DNA of 64,000 nucleotides from Streptomyces sp. CG4 (GTDB taxonomy: Bacteria > Actinomycetota > Actinomycetes > Streptomycetales > Streptomycetaceae). Both the position numbers and the translations under genes were made by a program. The first letter of the stretch is position 1. Every line of letters starts with the position of its first letter. Below are positions 25,960 through 34,511 of the stretch, one piece after another. Under the pieces are notes generated by a model, which did not search any database, was not told the origin of the DNA, and saw only the letters and a program-made list of their open reading frames with translations. The DNA lies in NCBI RefSeq assembly GCF_041080655.1, contig NZ_CP163525.1:2294001-2358000 (forward strand), given 5' to 3'.

Positions 25960-26697
25960 ATGCGCGCCCCGGTCCTTCTCGTCATCGCCCACGGCAGCCG
26001 TGATCCACGGCACGCCGCGACCGTGCACGCTCTGGTGGAGCGGGTACGGTCGCTGCGTCCGGGGCTGCGCGTCGAGACCGGCTTCCTGGACTTCAACGTC
26101 CCGTCCGTGGACGGGGTGTTGGAGTCGCTCGCGGCGGAGGGCGTACGGGACGTCGTCGCCCTGCCGCTGCTGCTGACCCGCGCCTTCCACGCCAAGGCCG
26201 ACATCCCCGCCGTACTGCGGGCGGCGCCGGCCCGGCTGCGGATCCGGCAGGCGGACGTGCTCGGCCCGTCCCCGCTGCTGCTGTCGGCACTGGAACGGCG
26301 GCTGTACGAGGCGGGGTTGACGCCCGCCGACAAGTCCTCGACCGGGGTCGTACTGGCCTCGGCGGGGTCCTCCGACCCGGAGGCGATCGCAGTGATCGCC
26401 GACATCGCGCGGGAGTGGTGGCACACCGGTTGGTGCGCCGTGCGGCCTGCGTTCGCCTCCGCATCCCTGCCCCGCACCGAGGACGCCGTGGCCGAGCTGC
26501 GCGCCCTCGGCTGCGAGCGGGTCGCCGTCGCGCCGTACGTCCTGGCCCCCGGCTTCCTCCCGGACCGCATCGCGCGGGGCGCGGCCGAGGCGGACGTACG
26601 GGCGGCTGTGCTCGGGCCCGCGCCGGAGGTGGCGCGGGTGCTCCTGGAGCGCTACGACGCGGCACGCCGGCCGGCTCTGGCGGCGCTGGGCGCCTGA
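25960..26697 (+). CDS. Sirohydrochlorin chelatase (CbiX/SirB family)
   Basis: A 245-residue protein with the class II chelatase motif VIAHGSRDPRHA (catalytic His near residue 10) and a second half with SAGSSDPEA. Its length fits a two-domain SirB/CbiX-type enzyme that inserts Fe or Co into sirohydrochlorin. As the last gene of the sulfate operon it most likely makes siroheme for the sulfite reductase at the other end. Cobalt use for cobalamin is less likely given the context. Confidence 0.92.
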   Translation: MRAPVLLVIAHGSRDPRHAATVHALVERVRSLRPGLRVETGFLDFNVPSVDGVLESLAAEGVRDVVALPLLLTRAFHAKADIPAVLRAAPARLRIRQADVLGPSPLLLSALERRLYEAGLTPADKSSTGVVLASAGSSDPEAIAVIADIAREWWHTGWCAVRPAFASASLPRTEDAVAELRALGCERVAVAPYVLAPGFLPDRIARGAAEADVRAAVLGPAPEVARVLLERYDAARRPALAALGA

Positions 26698-26734
26698 CCG
26701 CTCCGGCGGGTCTGACCGCTCCGGCGACTGCGGG

Positions 26735-26760
26735 CGGAGCCCCGTGGCGGCGGGGCTCCG
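26735..26760. terminator. Bidirectional terminator at the end of the sulfate operon
   Basis: A perfect 10-bp stem (CGGAGCCCCG with CGGGGCTCCG) and 6-base loop lies between the convergent chelatase and the gene at 26765. A 13-base GACCGCTCCGGCG motif is repeated just before it. Confidence 0.8.
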
Positions 26761-26764
26761 GCGG

Positions 26765-27085
26765 TCACAGGTCGAATGCGTGCGTGAGGTGCCGGGTGAA
26801 GGTGAGGCTGCCGGTACCGGCGCCCGCCGCGATGGCGATGTTCTCCAGCGCGGTGCGGATCCGGCCCCGGTTGGGCGGCAGGCCGTCCTCGGCGGACAGC
26901 GCCAGCTCGGCCTGGATGACCTCTCCGTACCCGATGATCCCCGGGTACTCGGCCCGCAGTGCCTCCGTGAGCCGGTCGGCCACGGCCATGAGGGTTTCGA
27001 GGTCGGGTGTGCCGTCCATGTCGAAACGGCCGAAGTCACCGAAGTTGGCCGGGCCGCCTGCGTTTCCGAAGTTGTAGGTGCTCAT
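26765..27085 (-). CDS. Hypothetical protein with NFGN-type N-terminus
   Basis: A 106-residue protein. The first 22 residues are a Gly/Asn/Phe-rich motif (MSTYNFGNAGGPANFGDFG), and the remainder is predicted helical with a conserved-looking LPPNRGRIRTALENIAIAAG and a HLTHAF end. I do not recognise the family. Short NFG/NIG repeats of this sort precede domains in some actinobacterial signalling or conflict proteins, but no such domain is visible. A related motif occurs on the same strand at about 27255-27290. Confidence 0.7.
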   Translation of the reverse strand: MSTYNFGNAGGPANFGDFGRFDMDGTPDLETLMAVADRLTEALRAEYPGIIGYGEVIQAELALSAEDGLPPNRGRIRTALENIAIAAGAGTGSLTFTRHLTHAFDL

Positions 27086-28234
27086 GTCCTGTCCTCGCTT
27101 GTGGACCCAAGGGGCCTGCAGGTGTGGGGGGTTGGCTTCGGCATGGGCGGCCGGGATTCCTGCGGCCCTGGCCGCACGGGGGCGCGGATGCGCCTCGGGG
27201 TCCGGGCGTCTGCCGGCCGCCCTTGGCGATGGGGCGCCGGTTGCCGAAGCTGCCGCTGACGTTACCGATGTTGAGGGTGTGTGTGCCGGCGGCCTGGAAC
27301 GCCTTGCCGGGGGTGACGACGCCGCTCGGCGACATCACGGACGCGCCCAACTCCCGTGTGCAGCAGGGAGGCTGGACGGTCGGCCGATGGGCCAGGCCGG
27401 CGCCCGGCGTCCCCGGAACGGCCTGCGTCACCTCGGGGTGGAGATGCGCGTGGCTGCCGGGGGCGCGGGGCGCCTGTTCGTTCTTGCCGGTCCTGCCGAG
27501 GAACGGCTGGGTGCGGGCGGCCTCGCCCGCACGGGGGCGGATGGAGCGGGGCCGGATGTTGGCGCATTCGCGCTGGTGCGGCGCGGCCTCGCCGGCCGGT
27601 TCCAGCGGGAGTGCGCATGGCCCGGCTGTGCCGGCCGCGGGGGCCGCTCGGGCGCCGAGTGGGCCGAAAACCGCCACCCATCCGGGTGAACGGTGTCCGT
27701 TGACCGCGTCCCGGAGACCGACGCGGACCGCGGTCGATACGACCGTTGCGAGGACCGCCACCGGTACGACTGCTCCGAGGACCGTGACCGGCACGGCCAC
27801 TCCGCGGCAGGCGCGTCGGCGGTCGGGGACCGCGCGTTGGCGCACGGACACGCGCGCGTGCCGGGCGTCCGATGCACGGCCGACGTCTGGGCTCGGCCGC
27901 CTGCGATCGATGCCCGGACCCGGCCGCCGGGGTGCCCCGTGCCCGCGGTACCGCGGCAGCACCGGTGCCGCTCTGCCCGTCACGCTCATCCGCCCCCTCT
28001 CCGGCCGTCCGCGCGCTTCACCCTAGGGACGCTCCCCTGGGTTTGTCGCGTAGTTCGGTGAGCGCTGGCCTCGGGGGCCGGAGGCGTGATAGGGGGGGCC
28101 GCCACGGTCCGGCGCTCCCCTGTGACGTCGGAACGTGGCGGCTCTTCGTTCTGCGCCGGTCACGGACCGTGTGTCACACGATCCGCGAACGCGTTCCGTT
28201 TGAGGGGCGGTTATCGGCCACTGGGCTTCCTGGG
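27086..28234. other. Gene-poor stretch with possible gene remnants on the minus strand
   Basis: No convincing intact gene is present in these ~1.15 kb. On the minus strand one long frame (27989 to 27036) encodes a hydrophobic segment (VAVPVTVLGAVVPVAVLATV) and, nearer its end, THTLNIGNVSGSFGN, which resembles the NFGN N-terminus of the next gene downstream. The connecting sequence lacks recognisable protein character. This may be a decayed or frameshifted paralogue. Short imperfect direct repeats (CGAGGACCG) occur near 27750-27790. Confidence 0.4.
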
Positions 28235-28882
28235 TCAGTCGAAGCGAAGGGCGCCGGTGCGGGTGCGCTTGAGTTCGAAGAGGTCGGGGTGGCGGGCCAG
28301 CACCCGGAAGCTGTCGAAGAGTTCGGCCGCCTCGGCACCGCGCGGCACGGCGCGCAGCACGGGGCCGAACCACACCGTGCCGTCGACGTGGAGGGTCGGC
28401 GTACCCACATAGCCGCCCGACTCCGGCTCGGCACCGGCCGCATGGCTGCGGCGCAGCGCGTCGTCGTACGACGGGTCGTCGGCTGCGATCAACAGGTCGG
28501 CGGGCAGCCCCAGTTCGGCCAGCGACTCGGCGATCACCTGGTCGAAGTCCTTGATCCCGCGTTCGTGGATCCGGGTGCCGAACGCGGTGTAGAGGTCGCG
28601 CAGCACCGTCTCCCCGTGCCGTTCGGCGGCGGCCACGGCGACCCGCACCGGGCCGATGGAGCGGTCCACCAAGTCCCGGTACCAGTCGGGGAGTTCGTTG
28701 CCGTCGTTGTGCAGATACAGGCTCATCACCCGGAACCGGAGGTCGAGCCTGCGCAGGCGCTCGACCTCCAGCATCCAGCGGGAGGTGATCCAGGCGAAGG
28801 GGCAGGCCGGGTCGAAGAAGAAGTCGACGCGGGTCGGGGCGGAGTCGGCAGCGGTGCCGTCGGCGGTGTCGCGGTACGTCAT
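28235..28882 (-). CDS. DsbA-family protein, mycothiol-dependent nitroreductase-like
   Basis: A 215-residue thioredoxin-fold protein related to Rv2466c-type mycothiol-dependent nitroreductases, as shown by VDFFFDPACPFAWITSRWM and the C-terminal GTPTLHVDG cis-Pro loop. The active-site motif is Cys27-Pro-Phe-Ala, so the second Cys of the usual CxxC pair is absent, implying a monothiol mechanism. It lies 55 bases downstream of an ECF sigma factor gene on the same strand and may be cotranscribed. Confidence 0.87.
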   Translation of the reverse strand: MTYRDTADGTAADSAPTRVDFFFDPACPFAWITSRWMLEVERLRRLDLRFRVMSLYLHNDGNELPDWYRDLVDRSIGPVRVAVAAAERHGETVLRDLYTAFGTRIHERGIKDFDQVIAESLAELGLPADLLIAADDPSYDDALRRSHAAGAEPESGGYVGTPTLHVDGTVWFGPVLRAVPRGAEAAELFDSFRVLARHPDLFELKRTRTGALRFD

Positions 28883-28937
28883 GACGGCAACGCTAGTCGC
28901 GCGGTGGCGCAGTGGGGCGGGCCAATCAGCTCCCGAT

Positions 28938-29909
28938 TCACTGGGCCACTTCGCCGGGCCCGCCGGCTCCCTCCTGCGCCGCGCCCACGACCGCGATCTC
29001 CGTCCCGCCCAGGCGTTCCGGCTCCGCGACGACCGCGATCCGGGTGATCCGGCCGTCCGTACCGAAGGCGAAGGCCAGCACCAGGCGCGGCCGCCCGTAC
29101 GGCGCCATGACCAGGCCGAACTCGCCGTCCAGCAGGGCGAGTCCGGTGAACTGGGCACGAGCCATGGCCGCCATCGCGCCCTGGGCGACGGGCTCGGCAC
29201 CGCGCACCGTGATCGGGGCGGGTGTGGGCACGACCAGCGCGTCGGCGTGCAGCACCACGTCCGGGTCGAGCAGGGCGACCAGGGCCGTGAAGTCACCGCC
29301 GCGGGTGGCGGCCAGGAACGCCTCGACGGCCCGGCGCCTGCGTACGGCGTCGGCGGCGGGCGCGGGCGGCCGGCCCTGGACGCGGCGGCGAGCCCGGCTG
29401 GCCAGCTGTCGGGTGGCGGCCGGGGTCCGCTCGACCAGCGGGGCGATCTCCTCGAAGGGCACGGCGAACATGTCGTGCAGCACGAAGGCGACCCGCTCGG
29501 CCGGGCTCAGGGTGTCCAGGACGACCAGCAGCGCCACCCCGACCTCGTCGGCCAGCAACGCCTCCCGGGCGGGGTCGCCGGCCTCGGCGGAAAAGGCCGG
29601 AGTTTCGAGGGCGGCGTCGAGGGCGGTGTCGTGAGCGCCGTCCTGGGCGTCGAGGAACTCCTCGCGCCGGTTGCGGCGGGCCCGCAGCAGGTTGAGGCAG
29701 ACCCGGGTCACCACCGTGGTCAGCCAGCCGGTGAGGTTCCGTATCTCGTCGAGGTCGGTCTCGCGGGCCCGCAGCCAGGCCTCCTGCAGAGCGTCGTCGG
29801 CTTCGGTGGCCGAGCCGAGCAACCGGTAGGCCACGGCGGCCAGATGCGGCCGGTCCGCCTCGAACCGCGCCGCGAGCCGCCGCCCAACATCCTCCGTGCA
29901 GTCGTCCAC
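28938..29909 (-). CDS. ECF sigma factor with SnoaL-like C-terminal domain (SigJ-like)
   Basis: A 323-residue sigma-70 family protein. Region 2 (EADRPHLAAVAYRLLGS, DALQEAWLRA) and region 4 (LSPAERVAFVLHDMF, EIAPLVERTPAATRQLASRA) are followed by ~120 residues of a SnoaL/NTF2-like domain (AFLAATRGGDFTALVALLDP). ECF factors of this type are regulated through the fused C-terminal domain rather than a classical anti-sigma factor. The GTG at 29909 has GGGGGA upstream and fits the family; the longer reading to 30008 adds unrelated sequence. No anti-sigma gene is adjacent. Confidence 0.9.
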   Translation of the reverse strand: MDDCTEDVGRRLAARFEADRPHLAAVAYRLLGSATEADDALQEAWLRARETDLDEIRNLTGWLTTVVTRVCLNLLRARRNRREEFLDAQDGAHDTALDAALETPAFSAEAGDPAREALLADEVGVALLVVLDTLSPAERVAFVLHDMFAVPFEEIAPLVERTPAATRQLASRARRRVQGRPPAPAADAVRRRRAVEAFLAATRGGDFTALVALLDPDVVLHADALVVPTPAPITVRGAEPVAQGAMAAMARAQFTGLALLDGEFGLVMAPYGRPRLVLAFAFGTDGRITRIAVVAEPERLGGTEIAVVGAAQEGAGGPGEVAQ

Positions 29910-30070
29910 CGTTCCCCCGTCATCCCGCCGCTCTTCCCGCGCGCCCCTGCACGAGCAGCCCACGCACCTGCCGGGGCCCACGAAACGCCAATCCGGCCGG
30001 AAGATCAACCGGAATCACCGTCAGTCGACGGCGAGCCGCGATCAAGGGGCGCCCACCACCGATTCGTTCG

Positions 30071-31087
30071 TCAGTGAACGCCCGCCACGGTCTCGTCCGC
30101 CAGGCGCTCCAGTTCCGCGACCGGCATGGACCCGGCGGCCCGGCGCTCTCGTGCGAACCGGTTGGCGAGCCGCTGGAGCAGCTCGTTCAGCGGGGTCGGT
30201 ACGCCGTGCAGCCGGCCGAGGAGGACGATCTCCCCGTTGAGATAGTCGGCCTCGATGGTGCCGGTGCCCCGGGCGAGGGACTGCCAGGAGGAACCGCCGC
30301 CGCGCGGGGCCCCGTCCAGCGGCACCAGCGTGACCTTGTCGCCACGGGCCGCGCGCTGTTCCCCGGCGCTCGCGTGGGCGATGCCGGCCGCGTCGAGCAC
30401 GGCCTCCCCTTCGGCCCGCACACGCGCAAGCAGAGCGTGCGCCACCTCGTCGGCGGGCGGCCCGCACACCGCCTCGAAGGCGGTGCCGAGGTTCCAGAGC
30501 AGCTTGGCGTACTGCCAGCGGTCGATGTCCGGCACGACCGGAGCCTCGAAGTGGGAGGCCGCCAGGTCGGCGGCGATCCGGCGGGCGGTGTCGTCGGCGC
30601 CGTGCGGCAGGCGGCCGAGGTGCAGGATGCCGGTGAGCGGGGTACCGGCGGCGGAGACGACGCCGGGCTCCACGAAGGTCGAGGGCAGCCAGACGCAGAC
30701 GCCGTACACCTGACGGAAGCGGCGCAGCGCCAGCCGCCCGCTCTCCACGCCGTTCTGCAGGCAGACGAGCGGCAGCCGATCGGCGGCGCGGCCGCCGCCC
30801 GCGACGGGCACGTCCGCCCAGGCCTCCAGGGCGGCCGCGGTGTCCTGTGTCTTCACGGCGAGGACGAGGACGTCGTCGGCGCGCAGTTCACCGAGCGGGC
30901 CGGGTCCGGCGACGGCGGGCAGCCGGTACGTCAACTCCCCTTCCGGCACCCGTAGTCGCAGCCCGTGCTCCTCCAGTGCCGCCAGATGCCGGCCGCGTGC
31001 CACGAGGACGACCTCGCGCCCGGCCTGGGCCAGCCGCCCGCCGACGGTCCCGCCGACCGCGCCGGCCCCGATGATGATGTAGCGCAT
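30071..31087 (-). CDS. 2-dehydropantoate 2-reductase family protein
   Basis: A 338-residue NADPH-dependent reductase with the N-terminal Rossmann motif IGAGAVGGTVGG and C-terminal helical domain of the ApbA/PanE family, which makes pantoate for coenzyme A. The segment KLLWNLGTAFEAVCG contains the expected catalytic Lys context. Many genomes carry several paralogues with other ketoacid substrates, so pantoate synthesis is likely but not certain. Confidence 0.88.
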   Translation of the reverse strand: MRYIIIGAGAVGGTVGGRLAQAGREVVLVARGRHLAALEEHGLRLRVPEGELTYRLPAVAGPGPLGELRADDVLVLAVKTQDTAAALEAWADVPVAGGGRAADRLPLVCLQNGVESGRLALRRFRQVYGVCVWLPSTFVEPGVVSAAGTPLTGILHLGRLPHGADDTARRIAADLAASHFEAPVVPDIDRWQYAKLLWNLGTAFEAVCGPPADEVAHALLARVRAEGEAVLDAAGIAHASAGEQRAARGDKVTLVPLDGAPRGGGSSWQSLARGTGTIEADYLNGEIVLLGRLHGVPTPLNELLQRLANRFARERRAAGSMPVAELERLADETVAGVH

Positions 31088-31129
31088 GGACCAGAGCCTC
31101 GCACACGCCCTTGCTCGGCCCGCGGTCGG

Positions 31130-31681
31130 TCACGCTCCCGGAGCCGTCAGCTCGACCAGTTTGACCACGGTGTTCCAGTTGCGGCTCGTGGCGATCAGGC
31201 CCTTGGTCAGGCGCGGACGGGACAGCGCCTCGGCGAGCTTGGAACGGCCGAGGCCGTCCGGGGCGTAGAGGTAGAGGCAGCGGTCGCCGAGCTGGAACTC
31301 CTCGGGGAGATGGGCGGCTTGGTCGATGTCCGCGTAGCGGTCCGGGGTGACGGCCGCCGAGAAGTACGTGACGTGCAACTGCCTGGCCTCCAGGTCGGCG
31401 GCCGGGAACGGGCAGTCCTCGGCGACCGCCCGGAGGTAGGCGTGGTCGCGTACGAGCACGTCGACCGGGAAGCCGAACCGCTCCTCGATCGCCCGGGTCA
31501 GCTCCGCCGCCAGCGACTCCTCATCCCCGTGACCGGCGGTGAAGACGGCCTGGCCGCTCTGCAGATAGGTCCGTACGCCGGTGTGCCCGAGTCCGGCGAG
31601 CAGAGTGCGGAGGTCGGCCATGGGGAGCTTCTTGCTGCCGCCGACGTTGATTCCGCGCAACAGCGCCGCGTAGGTCGTCAT
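31130..31681 (-). CDS. DUF1697 family protein
   Basis: A 183-residue protein that starts TTYAALLRGINVGGSKKLPM and contains TYLQSGQAVF and SRNWNTVVKL, the conserved blocks of DUF1697. The function of this family is unknown. It is downstream of no clear partner and is separated from the MMPL gene by a repeat-rich gap. Confidence 0.9.
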   Translation of the reverse strand: MTTYAALLRGINVGGSKKLPMADLRTLLAGLGHTGVRTYLQSGQAVFTAGHGDEESLAAELTRAIEERFGFPVDVLVRDHAYLRAVAEDCPFPAADLEARQLHVTYFSAAVTPDRYADIDQAAHLPEEFQLGDRCLYLYAPDGLGRSKLAEALSRPRLTKGLIATSRNWNTVVKLVELTAPGA

Positions 31682-31696
31682 CCGGCCACCCTAGGC

Positions 31697-31801
31697 CCTG
31701 TCCGGCGATTCCCGTCGTCCGCCCGGAGGCGGGCCTCGCGGCGGCGCTGGGGTCCCCCCGCGCGAGCGAAGCCGAGCGTGGGGGGGGAATCGCCGGACAG
31801 G
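31697..31801. repeat. Nested inverted-repeat element (MITE-like)
   Basis: Perfect 17-bp inverted arms (CCTGTCCGGCGATTCCC at 31697-31713 and its complement at 31785-31801) flank 71 bases. Inside lies a second imperfect palindrome (CCCCCCGCGCGAGCGAAGCC, mirrored to GGGGGG), a sequence type that recurs in Streptomyces intergenic regions. The size and ends suggest a small non-autonomous mobile element or structured repeat; no transposase is nearby. Confidence 0.7.
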
Positions 31802-31807
31802 TCCTGC

Positions 31808-31842
31808 GGCCGTCGTGCCCCGTGGGGGCGGGCACGACGGCC
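31808..31842. terminator. Strong hairpin in the DUF1697-MMPL gap
   Basis: A perfect 13-bp stem (GGCCGTCGTGCCC with GGGCACGACGGCC) and 9-base loop. It lies between divergent genes, so it is not a simple end-of-gene terminator; it may be part of the adjacent repeat element or a 5' leader structure. Confidence 0.5.
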
Positions 31843-31918
31843 GGGCCCGTGCGGGACGGGACTGCGCGAAACTCTCGCCGATCGGCGGGCACTGGATCAA
31901 CCTCTACACGCACCTGTG

Positions 31919-31933
31919 ACTTGTTCAACAAGT
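31919..31933. promoter_or_regulatory. 15-bp palindrome upstream of the MMPL gene
   Basis: ACTTGTT-C-AACAAGT has perfect 7-bp arms and lower G+C than its surroundings, like a MarR- or TetR-type operator. It lies ~270 bases before the transporter start. No regulator gene is adjacent, so the binding protein is unknown. Confidence 0.5.
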
Positions 31934-32200
31934 CTTCGTAATCACAAACCGCGCGCCGGCGGCAGAACGGACAACCCATGTCCTCTCGTTGTGGCGCCGG
32001 CTGCGCGAACCCCGAGACGTGTCCCCGAGACGTGCGGATAGGTGTAAGGGACCGTCGTCCTCCCCAGTGGTGACGGACCGGCCGCAGAGTTCACCGGGCA
32101 GCACGAGGAGCGGCGTTTATCCGGCTCATACGGTCGTACCGGAGCAAGCGCAGATGTGGCGGCAGGGGGCCGCCACCGCACACAGGGGGGAAGACCCGCG

Positions 32201-34453
32201 ATGGGGAACAGGGACATGCGGGTGCGGGGGCTGGCGGCCCGCGCCGGCGGCTGGAGCGCCCGGCACCGCTGGGCGGCCGTCGGCATATGGGTGCTGTTCG
32301 TCGTGCTGGCGATGGGGCTCGGCTCGGCGGCGGGCCGGGTCGACGTGGACGAGAACAACCAGTTGAAGGGCGAGACACACACCGCCGCCCTGATCATCGA
32401 TGACGCGGGGATCAAGGAGCCGGCCGGCGAGACCGTCCTGATCCAGTCCAAGGACACGACCCTGACGGCGACCGGGTCCGAGTTCCGGGCCGCCGTCACC
32501 GACGTGGTGAAGGCCGTCCAGGACACCGGGAAGGTCACGGGCGTGACCTCGCCGTACGACACGCACACGATCTCCCGTGACGGCCGCAGCGCACTGGTGC
32601 AGTTCGACATGCGCGGCGATGCCAAGACGGCCGTCGACCGGGTCGAACCGGTGCTGAACGCCGTCGCGGGGGTGCAGAAGGCGCACGGCTCGCTGCGGAT
32701 CGAGGAGATCGGCGGCGCCAGCATGCAGAAGCAGTACAAGGACGCCTTCGGGGACGACTTCCAGCAGGCCGAGTACTCGGCGGTGCCGGTGGCGCTCGGC
32801 ATCCTGCTGATCGCCTTCGGGGCGCTGGTGGCGGCGCTGCTGCCGGTGGCCCTCGCGATCACCGCGATCATGGCGACGATGGGCCTGATGGGCATCGTCA
32901 GCCATCTGCAGCCGATGAGCGACACCGCCAACTCCGTGATGCTGCTGGTCGGTATGGCCGTCGGCGTCGACTACTGCCTCTTCTACCTGCGCCGCGAGCG
33001 CGAGGAGCGGCAGGCCGGGCGGGACCCGGGCACCGCCCTGCGGATCGCCGCCGCCACCAGCGGCCGGGCCATCATCGTCTCCGGTGTCACGGTGTGCGTG
33101 GCGATGGCGGGCATGCTGTTCACCGGTCTCGCCACCTTCGAGGCGATGGGTCTGGCCTCGATGATGGTGGTCGCGGTCGCCATGGTCGGCTCGGTCACCG
33201 TCCTGCCCGCCCTCCTCTCGCTGCTCGGCGAGCGCGTCGAGAAGGGGCGGATCCCGTTCCTCGCCCGCCGGAGCCGCAAGCACGGCGCGAACGAGGGCAG
33301 CCGGTTCTGGACGGCCGTCCTGCGTGGCGTGCTGGCCAAGCCGCTGGTCTCCGTCGTCGTGGCGGCCGGTGCGCTGCTGGCGATCGCGGCGCCCGCGCTG
33401 GGCATGAAGACGCAACAGCTCACCCTGGACCAGGAGTTCGGCAAGTCACTGCCGATGGTGCAGACGTACGACCGGGTCAACGAGGCCTTCCCTGGCGGCA
33501 GTGAGCCGGCCCAGGTCGTCGTCAAGGCCAAGGACATCAACGCCCCCGAAGTACGGCAGGCACTGGCCGACTTCAAGAAGCAGGCGATCGCCTCGGGCGC
33601 CTCGCACGGCCCGGTCGACATCCGGCTGCACGACGCGCAGAACGTCGCGCTGATCTCCGTGCCACTGGTCGGCGGCTCCGACATGGACCGGGCGGTCAAG
33701 AGCCTGGACAAGCTGCGGGACGAGGTCCGGCCCGCCACGCTCGGCAAGGTGGACGGCGTGCAGGCGCCGGTCACCGGACAGGTCGCCGGCAGCCACGACT
33801 TCAACGACCAGTTGCTCGGCTCCGTCCTCCCGGTCTTCGCGTTCGTGGTCGTCTTCGCCTTCCTGCTGATGCTGCTGTCGTTCCGCTCGCTGACCGTCGC
33901 GCTCACGTCGATCGTGCTCAACCTGCTGTCGGTGGGCGCCGCGTACGGCGTCCTCGTCGCCGTCTTCCAGCACGGCTGGGGTGCCTCGCTGGTGGGCGCG
34001 GAGGGTGTCGGCGCGATCGTGACCTGGCTGCCGCTGTTCCTCTTCGTGATCCTGTTCGGGCTGTCGATGGACTACCACGTGTTCGTCGTCTCCCGGATCC
34101 GCGAGGCCCGCATGCGCGGCCGTACGACGGCGGACGCGATCCGGCACGGCGTGGTCACCACGGCCGGTGTCGTCACCAGCGCGGCGGTCATCATGGTCGC
34201 CGTGTTCGCGATCTTCGGCACGCTGTCGATGCAGTCCATGAAGCAGATGGGCGTGGGCCTGGCCGCGGCGGTCCTCATCGACGCGACCGTCATTCGCGGG
34301 GTGCTGCTGCCGGCCGTGATGGCACTGCTCGGCGAGCGCAACTGGTACCTGCCGAAGTGGCTGCACCGCCTCCCCGACCTCACCCATGACGAGTCGCCGG
34401 AGCCGGCCGCCGCGCCGCCCACGCGCGAGGAGGGCGAGCGACTGCCCGTCTGA
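32201..34453 (+). CDS. MMPL-family membrane transporter
   Basis: A 750-residue RND/MMPL transporter with about twelve transmembrane helices in two sets: one N-terminal helix, an extracytoplasmic loop (~residues 45-195), five helices, then the same arrangement again. The intramembrane Asp/Tyr proton-relay motifs are VGVDYCLFYLRR and SMDYHVFVVSRI. Actinobacterial relatives export lipids, pigments or antibiotics; the cargo is unknown here. The ATG at 32201 follows AGGGGGGAAG. A strong terminator follows the gene. Confidence 0.92.
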   Translation: MGNRDMRVRGLAARAGGWSARHRWAAVGIWVLFVVLAMGLGSAAGRVDVDENNQLKGETHTAALIIDDAGIKEPAGETVLIQSKDTTLTATGSEFRAAVTDVVKAVQDTGKVTGVTSPYDTHTISRDGRSALVQFDMRGDAKTAVDRVEPVLNAVAGVQKAHGSLRIEEIGGASMQKQYKDAFGDDFQQAEYSAVPVALGILLIAFGALVAALLPVALAITAIMATMGLMGIVSHLQPMSDTANSVMLLVGMAVGVDYCLFYLRREREERQAGRDPGTALRIAAATSGRAIIVSGVTVCVAMAGMLFTGLATFEAMGLASMMVVAVAMVGSVTVLPALLSLLGERVEKGRIPFLARRSRKHGANEGSRFWTAVLRGVLAKPLVSVVVAAGALLAIAAPALGMKTQQLTLDQEFGKSLPMVQTYDRVNEAFPGGSEPAQVVVKAKDINAPEVRQALADFKKQAIASGASHGPVDIRLHDAQNVALISVPLVGGSDMDRAVKSLDKLRDEVRPATLGKVDGVQAPVTGQVAGSHDFNDQLLGSVLPVFAFVVVFAFLLMLLSFRSLTVALTSIVLNLLSVGAAYGVLVAVFQHGWGASLVGAEGVGAIVTWLPLFLFVILFGLSMDYHVFVVSRIREARMRGRTTADAIRHGVVTTAGVVTSAAVIMVAVFAIFGTLSMQSMKQMGVGLAAAVLIDATVIRGVLLPAVMALLGERNWYLPKWLHRLPDLTHDESPEPAAAPPTREEGERLPV

Positions 34454-34475
34454 TCCCGCCCGGACACGTCCTCAA

Positions 34476-34507
34476 GGGCCCGTCGGCACTCGGCTGCCGA
34501 CGGGCCC
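34476..34507. terminator. Bidirectional terminator between MMPL and mgt
   Basis: A perfect 13-bp stem (GGGCCCGTCGGCA with TGCCGACGGGCCC) encloses a 6-base loop between the two convergent genes. Confidence 0.9.
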
Positions 34508-34511
34508 GCGC

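Noticed and set aside
31130..32200. Hairpin at 31808 first taken as a terminator for the DUF1697 gene
   Set aside because: The DUF1697 gene is transcribed away from it, so it cannot end that transcript; it was kept only as a structured element.
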